From Congeria kusceri (Eukaryota; Mollusca; Bivalvia; Myida; Dreissenidae): 64,000 nt of DNA. Made by a program: the position numbers and the translations under genes. Location: assembly GCA_027627225.1 (NCBI GenBank), contig JAPFQT010000041.1, forward strand, positions 446,001-510,000, given 5' to 3'. Positions 23,925-35,945 of the stretch are shown here, in pieces. Position 1 is the stretch's first letter, and each line of letters begins with the position of its first letter. Below the pieces are notes generated by a model. That model ran no database searches. It saw nothing but the letters and a program-made list of their open reading frames with translations, and was not told the origin of the DNA.

Positions 23925-24554
23925 AAGTCTACTTGGAGTAGACCTGGGGTGATATCCACAAGTCTACTTGGAGTAGACCTCGGGTGATATCCACAAGTCT
24001 ACTTCGAGTAGACCAGGGGTGAAATCCACCAGTCTGCTTGGAGTAGACCAGGGGTGATACCCACAAGTCTACTTGGAGTAGACCTTGGGTGATATCCACA
24101 AGTCTACTTGGAGTAGACCTAGGGTGATATCCACAAATCTACTTGGAGTAGACCTGGGGTGATATCCACAAGTCTACTTGGAGTAGACCTGGGGTGATAT
24201 CCACAAGTCTACTTTGAGTAGACCTGGGGTAATATCCACAAGTCTACTTGGAGAAGACCAGGGGTGATATCCACAAGTCTACTTGGAGTAGACCTGGGGT
24301 GATATCCACAAGTCTACTTGGAGTAGACTAGGGGTGATATCCACAAATCTACTTGGAGTAGAACTGGGGTGATATCCACAAGTCTACTTGGAGTAGACCA
24401 GGGGTGATATCCACAAGTCTACTTGGAGTAGACCTGGGGTGTTAATCACAAGTCTACTTGGAGTAGACCAGGGGTGATATCCACAAGTCTACTTGGAGTA
24501 GACCAGGGGTGATATCCACAAGTCTACTTTGAGTAGATCTGTGGTGATATCCAC
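23925..24554 (+). repeat. minisatellite, 35-bp unit, 18 copies
   Basis: Each unit is aagtctacttggagtagacc followed by 'tggggtgatatccac'. The 630 bases equal exactly 18 units. Variation is mostly single substitutions (ccagg, cttgg, ctagg), with one rearranged unit near 24440 (gttaatcac). Every unit contains the hairpin GTCTACT-TGG-AGTAGAC, usually perfect, and most contain the GATATC palindrome. Confidence 0.97.
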
Positions 24555-24955
24555 GGAGCTCCTAAGGACTAAGGAAAATCTTAATTTAAGTAATATTTAA
24601 GTGTACAATTCAAATGAAATCTTCCTTGTTAAAGTACGTAATTTATATTAGAAATGCAGTAACATAAAAAGCATCTCTTGATTCATAAGCCAATTAAAAG
24701 ACAAAAGAAACTGTAAATGAACCAGCCACACACTTTATGAATTTTAGTATTTTAAGAAATTTACTTAAAGTTTTCACTAAAGAGCTCTGTATATATGGGC
24801 CCAGATGTACTTTGGGATATATTGCCATGAAATCACTACCTTTAGCTATCCATCTCCTCAAATACATGCTGAGCTAATGACATGTAATTTTGTGGCAGGT
24901 ATCAGCAACTGTGTCATTGTGCCAGTCACAATTTGCACATACTGAAATATGTCTT
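24555..24955. other. spacer
   Basis: AT-rich sequence with no recognised feature. Confidence 0.4.
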
Positions 24956-25235
24956 GGGCCTGACTAGCTCAGTTGATTGCGTGCTGGACTGTCAATCCGG
25001 GGATCGTAAGTTCGAACCCCAGCCTGGCCACATAACTTGTGTGGGAAATTATTTCTACGGCCTTTCTACCCCTACCTCTGATTCAAGTAGTGCAGTTGTC
25101 TGTTACTGGTATAGCTGGTATGTCCCCTTAGTACTGGTGAACCGCTTAGATCAGTTAAGCTTGCCCAGAAAAAGTGTGAGTAGGTTAACCAACTGAAATA
25201 CTGTTAAAAACGGCAAACAATCCAAATAAACATAC
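24956..25235 (+). mobile_element. tRNA-derived SINE, near full length
   Basis: The head reads like a tRNA gene. It has an A box 'tagctcagttga', an anticodon-arm-like ctggactgtcaatccgg (GTC in the loop, Asp-like), and a B box 'gttcgaacccc' at about 25011-25021. The acceptor halves do not pair properly, so it is a SINE head and not a tRNA gene. The body (cctacctctgattcaa; ctggtgaaccgcttagatc) and tail (actgaaatactgttaaaaac) recur at 62370-62570. It may be related to the V-SINE-type families described in bivalves such as RUDI; that assignment is from memory and untested. Confidence 0.82.
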
Positions 25236-26817
25236 AAAACTTTCACTTTAGCTGTACTGAAATAATTATGTATTTAATGGCCAATGTCTGACTATAGTGC
25301 ACAAACAGACAGTCTAAACAATTTCTAGTATATTATGCATATTAATAGGTATTACATTTATGAAGTTTGGAATTGTTGTATGAAAACCTGAACATTTTTG
25401 CCATGTTCTTAAAAAAGTTTTTGGACTTCTGCATTTAAACACCCCTTGAATTTGTTTCCAAATATTGATGAATTTTAATGCAATATAATGCTGTAGTTTA
25501 TATGCAAACGTGAAGAATACACAATTTTTATTATTGCAAACATTTTGATCAATTTATATAGTGTACAAATATATTTCTTTACATGTTAACTTGCAATTGT
25601 TGATTTGTGTGCACATTTGCTTTAAATACCCAAAAAATGTGAGCACATATTGTATTACATCATTTGTGTGCATTTTCAGTACATTCGACATTTTAAATAT
25701 TAGTAATCTTGTGCCTTTATATTTCTTTGTATATGTCGTGCCATGTTAAATGATTACACTGTTTTACAGGATTGATTCAGTTTTATTAGTACACAATGTA
25801 CTCTTTTGTACATTTTTGCAATAAAAAACATACGATATATGTGCGTTTCTCGTTTGTAGTCCATTTGTATACAAAATAGAATTATTGTTATTATTATAAA
25901 TAATAATTGCTGTTTGCATCATTATGTTGGGAAATCCTAATGTGATAGTATGTATACATGTATGGGCAGCAATTTTTTCTGTCCATTACACTCATTTAGC
26001 ATAAGGCTATCATAACTGTACATGACTAAAGTATGCAGGACACGAATGCAAATGTACACATTTCAGACTTATTTCGTTTGGTTGTTGTCTCGAAGCGTCA
26101 ATGTTGTTACAGTCGTCCGATAATAAAACGATCTGTTTCGAACCGTTTGCAAGTATTGAATCAACTGGGGTAAATAAGCAACATTCATGTGGTCCAATTC
26201 GTTCTTAGTATAATCAAATGAATTATTAATTGAACAGTTATTGACTTATACACGCCTTTTATTCAGTGCGATAAAACAAAATAACTGAAATATGAAAAAA
26301 GCCAAATACATTACATAGCAATTATATTTACATGTATTGAATAACAGAATATGTGGAAAAATTTAAGGATGATATTTTGCATATTGGTATATATTCAACA
26401 GTTCACGTATGCTCATTTTAATGTACATCTATGTTAACAAATGTGCAACTGAATCAAGGTTATTAACATATCCATTCATTTAGACTATATACATGCCAAT
26501 TGTAAATAAAAATATAAAGCAGAACATTTAGAAGAGCTAAAATTAGGGTTACCAACTAATTATGCATGTAATAACGCAACAAAATAAAACATAAAATTTT
26601 AAAATAACAGAAGTAAAAAAAAAAATACATGTCTACTTCAACAAACTTAATTTGGTCACCTAAAAATAGTCCTGAATACCGTTTTAGTGTGGATATATCT
26701 TTTATACCATCGTTTTTTATTTAATAGCGTTGTCTTTTCAACGTACCAGCGCTATATCTTTTCTAATTATGATATTTCTCCATCGCACAAAAACTTGTCG
26801 GATGTAAGATGTTTTCT
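25236..26817. other. gene-free AT-rich stretch
   Basis: No exon was recognised. A candidate polyadenylation signal AATAAA lies near 25820, with no transcript I can connect to it. Confidence 0.4.
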
Positions 26818-27120
26818 TAGCTCACCTGAGCACAAAGTATTTCGTGCTCGGTGAGCTATTGGTATATTGGACCTGTCCTGCGCAGTCTGTCGTCCGTGTG
26901 CCGTCAACAATTTAACCAAACTTGCACAGTTTGTGTATGACCATAAAATCTCGGACGGGATTGTAATCGGACAAGATCACACCAGTAACACTAGAGTTAT
27001 TGCCCCTTTGTCATGCAACAAAGTGCAAAAATGACTTTTTCCAACATTATAGACTTTATTTTCCATCAAATCTTAACCAAACTCCCACAGTATGTATCTG
27101 ACCGTCAGATCTCAGCAGAC
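26818..27120 (+). mobile_element. dispersed repeat with terminal hairpin
   Basis: Starts with tagctcacctgagcac and 'gtgctcggtgagct', arms of a hairpin of about 15 bp. It continues with 'cgtccgtgtgccgtcaacaa', 'aaccaaacttgcacagtttg' and 'tgtatgaccataaaatctcg'. I know this opening from other bivalve sequences (memory only). Related phrases occur at 19080-19870. There is no coding frame. Confidence 0.65.
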
Positions 27121-28049
27121 GCCAAACAATGTATATATAAGCTTGTATTTTATTGTGTTATCTGCGTGTATTGTATACAAGTTCTATCACACTATTGCCG
27201 TGTAGTTAAACATATATTATTCTTATATAAAAAAAGACAAAGTTAAAATGAATTTTCGCTTAAAAACAGTAATTATGGACATCAGATTAAGAGGCTTTGA
27301 TTTTATTTGTCTTATAAGTAAGTTATGTAAAAGTTGTATTGATATTTTATTAATATTGATTAATAGCAATAAATGCATTACATATAGGCGTTGATTGTAG
27401 TAGTAATGGCTTAAATCACTGGCTGTAGTACAGACATAGGCCGAGAAAAACAACAAACAGACAAACCAAATCATTACCTTTTTGCAAGTGGTAAAACTCT
27501 ATAAACAGCGAGTATGTAATCTAAAGCAACTGCCTGTATTGCACGTCAACAATTGCTTGGTACCTGTATGCAAGTATTGTCACGTAAATTACTTTATCAT
27601 ACCACTATGCTGATATCGGCCTGATACAAAGGTGCCTGATATATTTTTTATATCAGGTCAGTAGCGTTTATATCAGTCAATGTTTGGAGGTAAGTCATAT
27701 TACTAACCACTCCTAAAGTCAACAGTTTCAGTAAAAAATATTCAGATTTAACAAAACAAACAATTTGTTACCTCGAACGTATATAGTTTATAATTTTGTA
27801 TCGTTGTATCGTCATAAATCACCAAAACGTTTTTTTTTTTAATATTCACATAAACCCGCACTTTGATCGTGGTAAGACGTCATCAATGAAACATTAAATC
27901 ATCCATACACAGTTATTTAAATACATTTGAAATAAATGCATTAAACATCACTACACAGGATCAATTTGTGTTGAGCCTCTAGCATGTTTTTAAAAAAAAT
28001 TGAACACGTTTACATTATAAGCATTTTTTTACTTTATGTTACTGATCCA
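27121..28049. other. gene-free AT-rich stretch
   Basis: No exon. A short element near 27600-27690 has inverted 'gcctgatat' and 'atatcaggtc' words around a tttttta centre. Confidence 0.4.
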
Positions 28050-28310
28050 CGATTTGTCGGCAATTTGAACGAAAACAACAGAAACGCTCCAAATTATCCC
28101 ACCATTTAGCGTTACAAGCGCTTTATTATTGTTTCAAGTTCAACTGATGATTACTCATAAACAAAACGATATTCATAGCACATTTCTATGTCCGTAGTGT
28201 TATTTCGCTCCTTTATATACACTATCATTTTATTTGTGGTATCTGTGAGAAAAACTGTCAATTCGTCAATCTGTGAACAGGTCCCTTTAAGTCTACGAAT
28301 GGGTTGGTGA
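28050..28310. repeat. dispersed repeat fragment
   Basis: Shares 'gaacgaaaacaacagaaacg', 'tccgtagtgttatttcgctc', 'ctttatatacactat' and 'aatctgtgaacaggtccctt' with 30880-31125 in direct orientation. A weaker inverted relative is at 38440-38610. The 'ccctttaa' ends resemble the termini of the element at 50435-50950. Confidence 0.65.
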
Positions 28311-28989
28311 ACACGTATTGTTAAAACAAACTATTGCAATTTCAAGGCCGTTGGAAGTATAGAACGGTAACTGAATTCACCTATGCAACCAACCTGTTAA
28401 AGATATGCTACCAAATTCAGTGGTTTACAACGAACGATGGTAGCCCGGTAAAATGTCATTATTTGGCCCACACCAGTGAGTAAGAAATTTACAATGAATT
28501 TAATGCATTTATCGTACTCACGTACCTTGCTGATGTTAATATATCACACGAAACGCTGGTTTAAACTTTGCAAGAGCAGTCGTTAAATATTCACTGGTTC
28601 AGGTAAAGAAAGCATGTCAACATTGACCTGGCCCGCTTTAACATTGTGCAAAATCTTAGATAGTTTACACGAGGTCAACACAAAACAAAAACATTGTTGT
28701 TTTTTTTAATGAGACGCTAATTACGCTCCTTAACGATTAGTTATTGTATAAAGATGTTTGGCAAGAAATGTTATCATTGTTTTAACACTTTAATAATGAT
28801 ATTAATTTAGCGATGTTTTATTTCTCATTATCAAAGCTTTATAATGGTATTTGGTCGCATTTTAAAAAATGAAATTATATACAATCAATACACATTCAAT
28901 ACATCATGGCTGGCTGGCGGCGAGCTTTTTTTTCTCATACCTTTAATGCATTAAAGTGTCAATCACTTCCTCATACAATGTAATAAATT
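28311..28989. other. gene-free stretch
   Basis: No recognisable exon or repeat unit. Confidence 0.4.
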
Positions 28990-29432
28990 ATTATAACTTG
29001 TTTCGTTTTCCCATGGTTACCTGCCCTTGCATAATTGTAATATACCATGGCGTTCGAATGTAATATCCCTAAGCGGTGTATATTATGTCATACATCCCGC
29101 GCATACATTGGGCCTAAAATAGCAACTCGAGAATTCCGTATTAGCTAATAATCGGCAGGCGCTTATTGAAATGTATTTAAATTTCGATGAGCGCTTGATT
29201 TTCCAAAATTAAGCTGTTTGTTAATTATGTTTGACTAGTTTGTTCTTTGAATTACATTATATTTGTTCGGTATTAGAATAAAATTAATGCCATAGGAGGG
29301 GATAGTAAATATTGCCCCCCCCCCCCCACCTCGAAGAGTATTGTCAACCTCGGTCTACGGCCTCGGTTGAGATCACTCTCTTCGGTGTGCAATATTTACT
29401 ATACCTCTCAACTGCCTATGCTATTTATATAA
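28990..29432 (-). mobile_element. dispersed repeat, inverted copy of the 9.7-10.6 kb element
   Basis: Reverse complements of blocks at 9951-10500 appear in order: 'acctgcccttgcataatt', 'taatataccatggcg', 'atagcaactcgagaattc', 'taataatcggcaggcgctt' and 'gatgagcgcttgattttcca'. The end at 29287-29432 carries the same type of palindrome (atagtaaatattgc / gcaatatttactat), with a C15-type run in its centre. Confidence 0.75.
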
Positions 29433-30153
29433 TACACAGTAAAACGACTTTGCTTACTTCGGGAACTATCGAGCTTTCGGTGTTAAGGAAATAAAGGTTA
29501 TTTTATAATTTTCATGTGCTATGTCAATGTTTCCGGACTATACTGCTAGGCATCGAAAAATAGCGCTGCACTCATATTTCGATCATTCCCGAAAAGATAA
29601 TTAATATAAATATGGTTAAAAATTGTTCTCTTCAGTGATATATAGAGGATATGTATTTGTTTCTGGTATGATCACGCGTGATATCATCACTGGAAAGGGA
29701 GACAATTAATATTTTCACGAGCGCTTGCTAACTAGTGTAATGTTTTAGTAGTTTAGCATCTGTAACATACCCAATCAAAATAAATACGCAGTTTTTATCA
29801 ACGGTTAATATATGTAATGGTAAATAAGAATTAACGATACATCAATTATGTGACACTGTATGAGTGCTTTTAAAATCAATCATTTACTTAATTCAGTATG
29901 TTTTGAAAAGCAAATACGCACAAGTGGATCGAACATAATTTAAACGTTTGCCTTTTTATTAAGATTTGGTAAGATTTGGTAGGATCACTGCTATGTATTA
30001 CCATATTTCAATTATGTAAGTAGTTTTCAAATACAACAACAATTATGCTCATGGTTTTGTATGGCGATATAATTCAAACTATAATGATGATGACACCTAT
30101 AGCATCTCTAGTGAAACAGCTGAACTTTCAGTTACCTGATTTCTATGTTGCGG
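29433..30153. other. gene-free stretch
   Basis: AT-rich sequence. I see only a short direct duplication, 'aagatttggtaagatttggtag', near 29963. Confidence 0.4.
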
Positions 30154-30618
30154 ATAGCTACGTGTAGGCTATGTGTAGGCTATGTGTTGGCTACGTATAG
30201 GCTATGTGTTGGCTACGTATAGGCTATGTGTTGGCTACGTATAGGCTATGTGTTGGCTACGTGTAGGCTATGTGTTGGCTACGTGTAGGCTATGTGTTGG
30301 CTACGTGTAGGCTATGTGTTGGCTACGTATAGGCTATGTGTTGGCTACGTATAGGCTATGTGTTGGCTACGTATAGGCTATGTGTTGGCTATGTGTAGGC
30401 TATGTGTTGGCTACGTATAGGCTATGTGTTGCTTACGTATAGGCTATGTGTTGGCTACGTATAGGCTATGTGTTGGCTACGTGTAGGCTATGTGTTGGCT
30501 ACGTATAGGCTATGTCTTGGCTACGTGTAGGCTATGTGTTGGCTACGTATAGGCTATATGTTGGCTACGTGTAGGCTATGTGTTGGCTATGTGTTGGCTA
30601 CGTGTAGGCTATGTGTTG
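30154..30618 (+). repeat. minisatellite, 22-bp dimer of an 11-mer, about 21 copies
   Basis: Alternating 11-mers ggctatgtgtt and ggctacgtata (or ggctacgtgta) form a 22-bp higher unit over about 465 bases. The alternation breaks near the ends and near 30390 and 30590, where two 'atgtg' monomers are adjacent. Confidence 0.95.
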
Positions 30619-30759
30619 CAATAATAAATCCATCGGCACACGAATCGGAGTTGACATCTGGATATTTGAGATCTTCACGTATGTGAACTACATTTAACAA
30701 TTACCTAAAACGCCTAGCCATCGCAACTAAAGAGCCCAAGTAAAATAACATTACAATGA

Positions 30760-31125
30760 GTTTAAAAAAAGAAAAGGAAACAAAACTTTACTCCCAGAGG
30801 GATTCGAAACTCAGACCTCCGGAACAAAAAGCATAATACCACTCGTCCATTCCGATATCTATATTGGTTCTGCATTTTGACACTATGAAAGTGACCCACG
30901 TGTTATCAACTATTTTAACGAAAACAAAAGAAACACTCGTAATTATTCCTTCATTTCGCGTTATTAACGCTTTATAGTTGTATCTATTTCGACTTATGAC
31001 AAGCCATTAACTTTACTGTATGTTGTGTATACGTCTATGCCAGTAGTGTTACTTCGCTACTTTATATACACTATTCTTTTATTTATTTTTTTAATTCATT
31101 AATCTGTGAACATAGCCCTGTAAGA
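30760..31125 (-). mobile_element. tRNA-derived SINE-like element
   Basis: On the minus strand the stretch near 30790-30860 reads as a tRNA-like head with an A-box-like 'gacgagtggtattatgc' and a B-box-like 'gagtttcgaatccctc'. The flank at 30880-31125 matches the dispersed repeat at 28050-28310. Probably a decayed composite. Confidence 0.55.
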
Positions 31126-31510
31126 CATTGATGACATTACCTGGCTGATTTACACACCATGTCTTTTCATGCTTCACTAATGATGATTTTGTCATCCATA
31201 ATCTCCGTCGTAAAGTGCTCTTGAATATTTTCAAAGTGTGTGAACTTCATTTAATATGTGTTCGTTTGTACTACAACACAAGAGCGCAAATGAAAAATGC
31301 AACTCAGTTGTAAACATCGGTTGTGTTGTTTCTATCGAATTCCCGTGCATCTGAAATAAAGGACCTCTAATATTAGGATCACATCGCGCACTATTTCAAC
31401 TGTCGTGAGTTACTGTTAAATATTGACAAAGTGCTCCTCTTTATAAGAAATAGTTTATTTCAACCTTTTGATTTCAATATCATCGTTGGGATTGCTACTA
31501 CGACACTACT

Positions 31511-32965
31511 ATGCCGGACAGGAAGCAGATTTTTGGCTTTTTAGTGGCCGCTTTGGCCGTTTTGAACTGCTATTCTTTATATTGGCCCTGACCCTTAATT
31601 CCTGGTCTGAAGGCACGGGTTACTCGAAAGGTCTTTTTTCTCCGAAATGTACCATGTAAAAGACATGATGTATAATTATTGGGATCATTGGTAAATTGTT
31701 ACAACTTTAGTATGTGCGTTCAATTGTTCATTTATTATAAATGATCACTTAATTCGAATGAACTAACACAAATAGAATGTCAATATCAGCTGTAATTACA
31801 GAAAAGGACATGCTAATAGTACGACGAAAGATGCAAATATAAAGTTTCAATATGTTGATTTGTTTTCTCATTTGCACAGTACGGTTGGAAGTCGTTCGGA
31901 CCTTTGTATCATTTGACCTCGCCTCGATGATCATCACAACTATTACAGGCGCTTTGTATACGTTTATTATTAGGGGCAGGACCACATTCCTCATCCTGAC
32001 GATTGGGCTTCCGGCAGGCGCAGGTACCTGGTCATAGTACTTTACCCATTCCAATTATCACCTGATATGATGGTATAAAATGAACTTAACTCTACCTAAA
32101 GTAACGTATACATGTAGGCGGAGCTTACCCTGACACGCCTCACGCTAGGTACTGCGCTCTACTTTATACAGGGTTTTCGTGGGTAATTCGACAATAAAAC
32201 ATAACGGAAATGGACATTTAGCCATAATGTTGACATTTGTAATCGGTCGAATGGTTACAAAAGTTTCAAATAAATCCACCAACACAAACAAACACACACA
32301 TCAAATCAACAACCAAAACATAACATCCTGCTCGATTGAATGACTCATTAAAATCCGCGTGTTCATGTATGCATGTTATACAGTTTTAATACTAGTTTTA
32401 AATCAGAGAACAAGGCAGCAAACTTCACTGGATTAATTGAACGAATTTTATAGGCATGGATGTACCGGATATTGTAGATTTATTCCCGGTCCATCTAGAC
32501 ATTCATTATTATATTTCTTAAATAATAACAACTCATATTGACAATACTGCTTTAAAGAATATTGAATATTATAGAATATATGAGAAGATTGAATCAAATA
32601 CTAAACTACTAATCTGTTGGTCTGTCGTTAATTCCATTTAATATAAGATTCAGCCTTAAAATCGCATACACACATTTAATTGTTATTCGAGTTTTTTGTC
32701 AGTACCGAGTTTTAGTCAAAGTATGAGTGTCTAAAGTAATATATACATTGTATATAATATACGGTGACATGTTGTTGTATATAACACATGCGTTGCATTG
32801 TATGTTTACGGGCAAAACCTTTGAATATCACCCTGGAACGGCGTTGCTGGTTCTGCACTGTGCACCATCGCCTGTGTCTTGGCTTTGGCAGTGACGGCAC
32901 TGTGTGGTAATAATGGTGCAAAGCAGGACGAAGACTTCGACGCCGAGTCCAAGTTAATATTGTGA
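31511..32965 (+). pseudogene. degraded claudin-like gene (locus 2)
   Basis: Exon 1 homology starts at ATG 31511 ('MPDRKQIFGFLVAALAVL'). It is continued in another frame near 31560 by 'LLFFILALTLNSW', followed by a GLF where paralogs have GLW, and a stop at 31657-31659. Exon 2 (31880-32023, 144 nt, phase 1 to phase 1, acceptor tttgcacag) is open and matches the intact paralog's exon 2, including 'TIGL' near the end. Exon 3 homology (about 32780-32965) needs another frame change between 'FEYHPG' and 'ALCTIACVLAL'. The original product would be a four-pass membrane protein like the gene at 39753-41052. Two frame breaks make a pseudogene likely; a diverged gene with different exon ends is possible. 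Confidence 0.55.
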
Positions 32966-33529
32966 GCAAATGGGAGTGCGATTTGTGTTAAATTACTGCG
33001 TTAATAAGCTTCTTTAGCATTATGAATTGAGAATCGAGTTGTTTAATGGATATTCTCATAACATAAATTGACGACGGAATAGTAACAAACTACACAAACA
33101 ATCTCTCTTTAGAATCATAAAGGAATCAAAGGAATTGCCCCAACACGTATATGCTGTACATTTAATTGTTTCGTCAAATTCCTGCATATATATATAATTT
33201 TAGTTCTGAAGCATACATAATACAAAACATTATACCTTTTGTGTATTATAAAATGCATTACATCACAACCTGCAATTAATATAAAACTAGACGGATTATA
33301 GCAAATAATACCCTATGTTTCAAATTGATCTGGTTTACGTTGTATTGCTATAAAAACTAATATAAAAGAACTTGATTTGTTTTCATTTCGTTTGTTTTAT
33401 GTTGTAAGATTTAAACACGGATGAATTTGGAATCAAAATTTAGGTTATTAGTAAACCTAATCTATATTGGTAGTGTCCAAAACTTGATAAATCATTAACA
33501 CGTTAGCGTTTACGACATCCAAACGCAAC

Positions 33530-33822
33530 CATGTACTTTGATTGGGCCGGGAATTCTTATGCATGATAATGCTCGTCCGAATACTGCGAAAATAACTCGG
33601 CAATTCTTGCATCATAATTCAGTTGGAACATTAGAATGGCCGGAAATGACGCCTGGTATGAATCCAATATTATAATAACATCTATGGGATGAACTTGGGC
33701 GACGTGTAAGAGCACACAGCCCAATGCACAATTTGCAGCCACTTTCTGCCGCATTGGCTGAAGAATAGTGCCGCCTTTCCATTGACATTATACGTCCGTT
33801 CTTTTTGCCAAGCGACAAGTGA
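33530..33822 (+). pseudogene. Tc1/mariner transposase C-terminal fossil
   Basis: From 33559 the plus strand reads 'MHDNARPNTAKITRQFL', then 'LEWPEMTPGMNPI', two stop codons, 'HLWDELGRRVR' and a C-terminal tail to a stop at 33820-33822. This matches the end of Tc1-family transposases, with the second catalytic Asp in the DNARP motif. The final catalytic Glu, normally in NPIEHLW, is lost at the stops. A further TAG follows 'SAALAEE'. No N-terminal DNA-binding part is recognisable upstream. Cut-and-paste transposition is the family function; this copy is dead. Confidence 0.85.
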
Positions 33823-34979
33823 CCACTCTAAGACGTCAAATCAAATATGTGGCCACACGCGTTACTAGGCAACGTGTTGAATTGTAAGGCAATTTTAGGG
33901 TGATATGTGGTGTTAAATCTTTTAAAACATCAAACTCAGGTATCGTTTTCGTCTTTGTAACATGTTTGGATAACGTTAACGTTAACATGATTGATTTATT
34001 ATTTTCGGCACCAAATTTATTGATCAGTTCAATTTGTAACCTAACTTTTGATACTACATTCATCCATATTAAATCCTAAAACATAAAAATACAAATAAAG
34101 ATTTGCCCATTTTATTTTTTTATATTTGTACACAATTAAATATATTACCAAACGCATTTGCGTGTACTAGTCTTAGCTAAAATATAGGCTACTTCAGTTG
34201 ACCTGAACACGAAACATATAAACGACGGCTAAGGCTGGTACAATACCACATTGGTACACAATGACGACATCATTCAGGATGGATAGGCCATCATATACAT
34301 GATGCAAATAAAACGTGTACAACAATATGTGAATAGGTCCAGTTCAAATAATTTATGGTAAGTTTAGAGCATGAGAAGTAAAGCAAGAATATTGTGTGTA
34401 CAAATGCAATCACCCTGTGGACACCGATTGGACAGAAAGACTATTTAACATCCGATTTTGTTAACCGGATATATTTTCATGTTATTAAATGTGACATGTG
34501 AATAAAAGTTGCCAGTAACAGGTACGACCACTCATTGTGCTTAAAAAGCGTGCGTGTTGATATTAACATCTCTGTTTATCCAACACTACGTTCAACGGTT
34601 AAATAAGCGGTAAGAAAATTAATCACCGCTCATAGCGAGCAATTCATTGTACAAATAGAAATTTATCGCGTTCATATTTAACGCATTTAATATATTTAAG
34701 CTAGCTAACTATGTGCGCTTTGAAGAAGGTATTTAACTTAATCTAATTTTTTCATGATGGTTTAGTTGAAGCAATCACACATGTTTCGACAGTAACAGGG
34801 ACATTTTTAAATAATGTAATCACTATAAAAAGTATTCCCACGAGTAGGTGATTTGACTCCTGAAAGGTACAATTAATTATTCATTGAGAACAAATATAAT
34901 GTTCACAGAATTAGCTAATATACTACCTATAAGTTCGTGTGTGTTAAGCGTCTTAACGTAAAACTGAAGCATGTGTATG
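33823..34979. other. gene-free stretch
   Basis: No exon or ordered repeat recognised between the transposase fossil and the duplicated claudin-like unit. Confidence 0.4.
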
Positions 34980-35945
34980 TATATCGGATACCGGTAACCG
35001 ATGCAGTAATAGGCAATATGCACTTACATGGGCTACACATGTGTATTTTGTTAATGGAACAAATATATATTGAAGCAATTTTTACACAGTTCAAAAATGT
35101 GCAACTACTGAAACAGGTTTCCATAATATTGAGCCCATAGTTTATAATTATATAAATAATGTGCAAGTTCGGTAAACATCAAATGATTGCACTGCATTTT
35201 GTATTTGACTGCAGTTTGTACAATGATTCAGGAAACACCAACAGCATCATAATCATCAGCAGCAGCAATAGCTGCAGTATCATAATAATCAGAATACTCG
35301 TCATTATCACCTTTATCATAATTATCTACCTCACATCGCTATAACCATTAACATAACATTATATAAACTCTAACGAAGAGACTAATATGTATTGTATCAG
35401 CAGGCTGGAATTTCAGTTGTTACGTGCACAAAAACGGCGCTTATTGCTTAAATTCAGTCAGAAAGATATATCACAGTTGTTGTATAGGGCAATTACAAAA
35501 AGGGCTTACAGTTAATACATATTCAGTCGGTTTAGCTTGTTCAAAACACGTATTTCAATACCCAAACTGCATAACCTTACTCCGGTGTATGAAACGTGTG
35601 TTATAGGGCACAGCTTTTAAACCACTCCTCTGAGTTCTTTTGAGATTTTTTTAAAAAGGATTTGAATTTTAAAGAACAAGCGCAAATCGGATTTTCTGAA
35701 AAGCGGTTGGCGCTCGTATGATGATATTTGAAAGGAAAGATGAATCAGGAATGTGCTTCAAACTCTAAGAGTTAAACAAGTGGGACATCGAACTTAAATT
35801 AAACATTACTTCTTTTAAAACCGATACATTCACTCAAGGATTTAACAAAATACATTTTTGGAAAAAATAAAACGCAAATAAAGATAACTACATATTTGCA
35901 TCCGTCACGCAGGCAGAACATCAATTCCGACTACCGAACAACGAA

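Noticed and set aside
23925..24554. CRISPR array (short direct repeats with a palindrome)
   Set aside because: The units are contiguous, with no variable spacers, in a eukaryotic context; it is a minisatellite.
24956..25031. A functional tRNA-Asp gene
   Set aside because: The A and B boxes are good, but the acceptor stem does not pair and the sequence continues into a repeat body found again at 62.4 kb, so it is a SINE head.
33557..34063. Minus-strand open frames of 65-75 codons
   Set aside because: The first two are shadows of the Tc1 transposase fossil on the plus strand; the third has no support.
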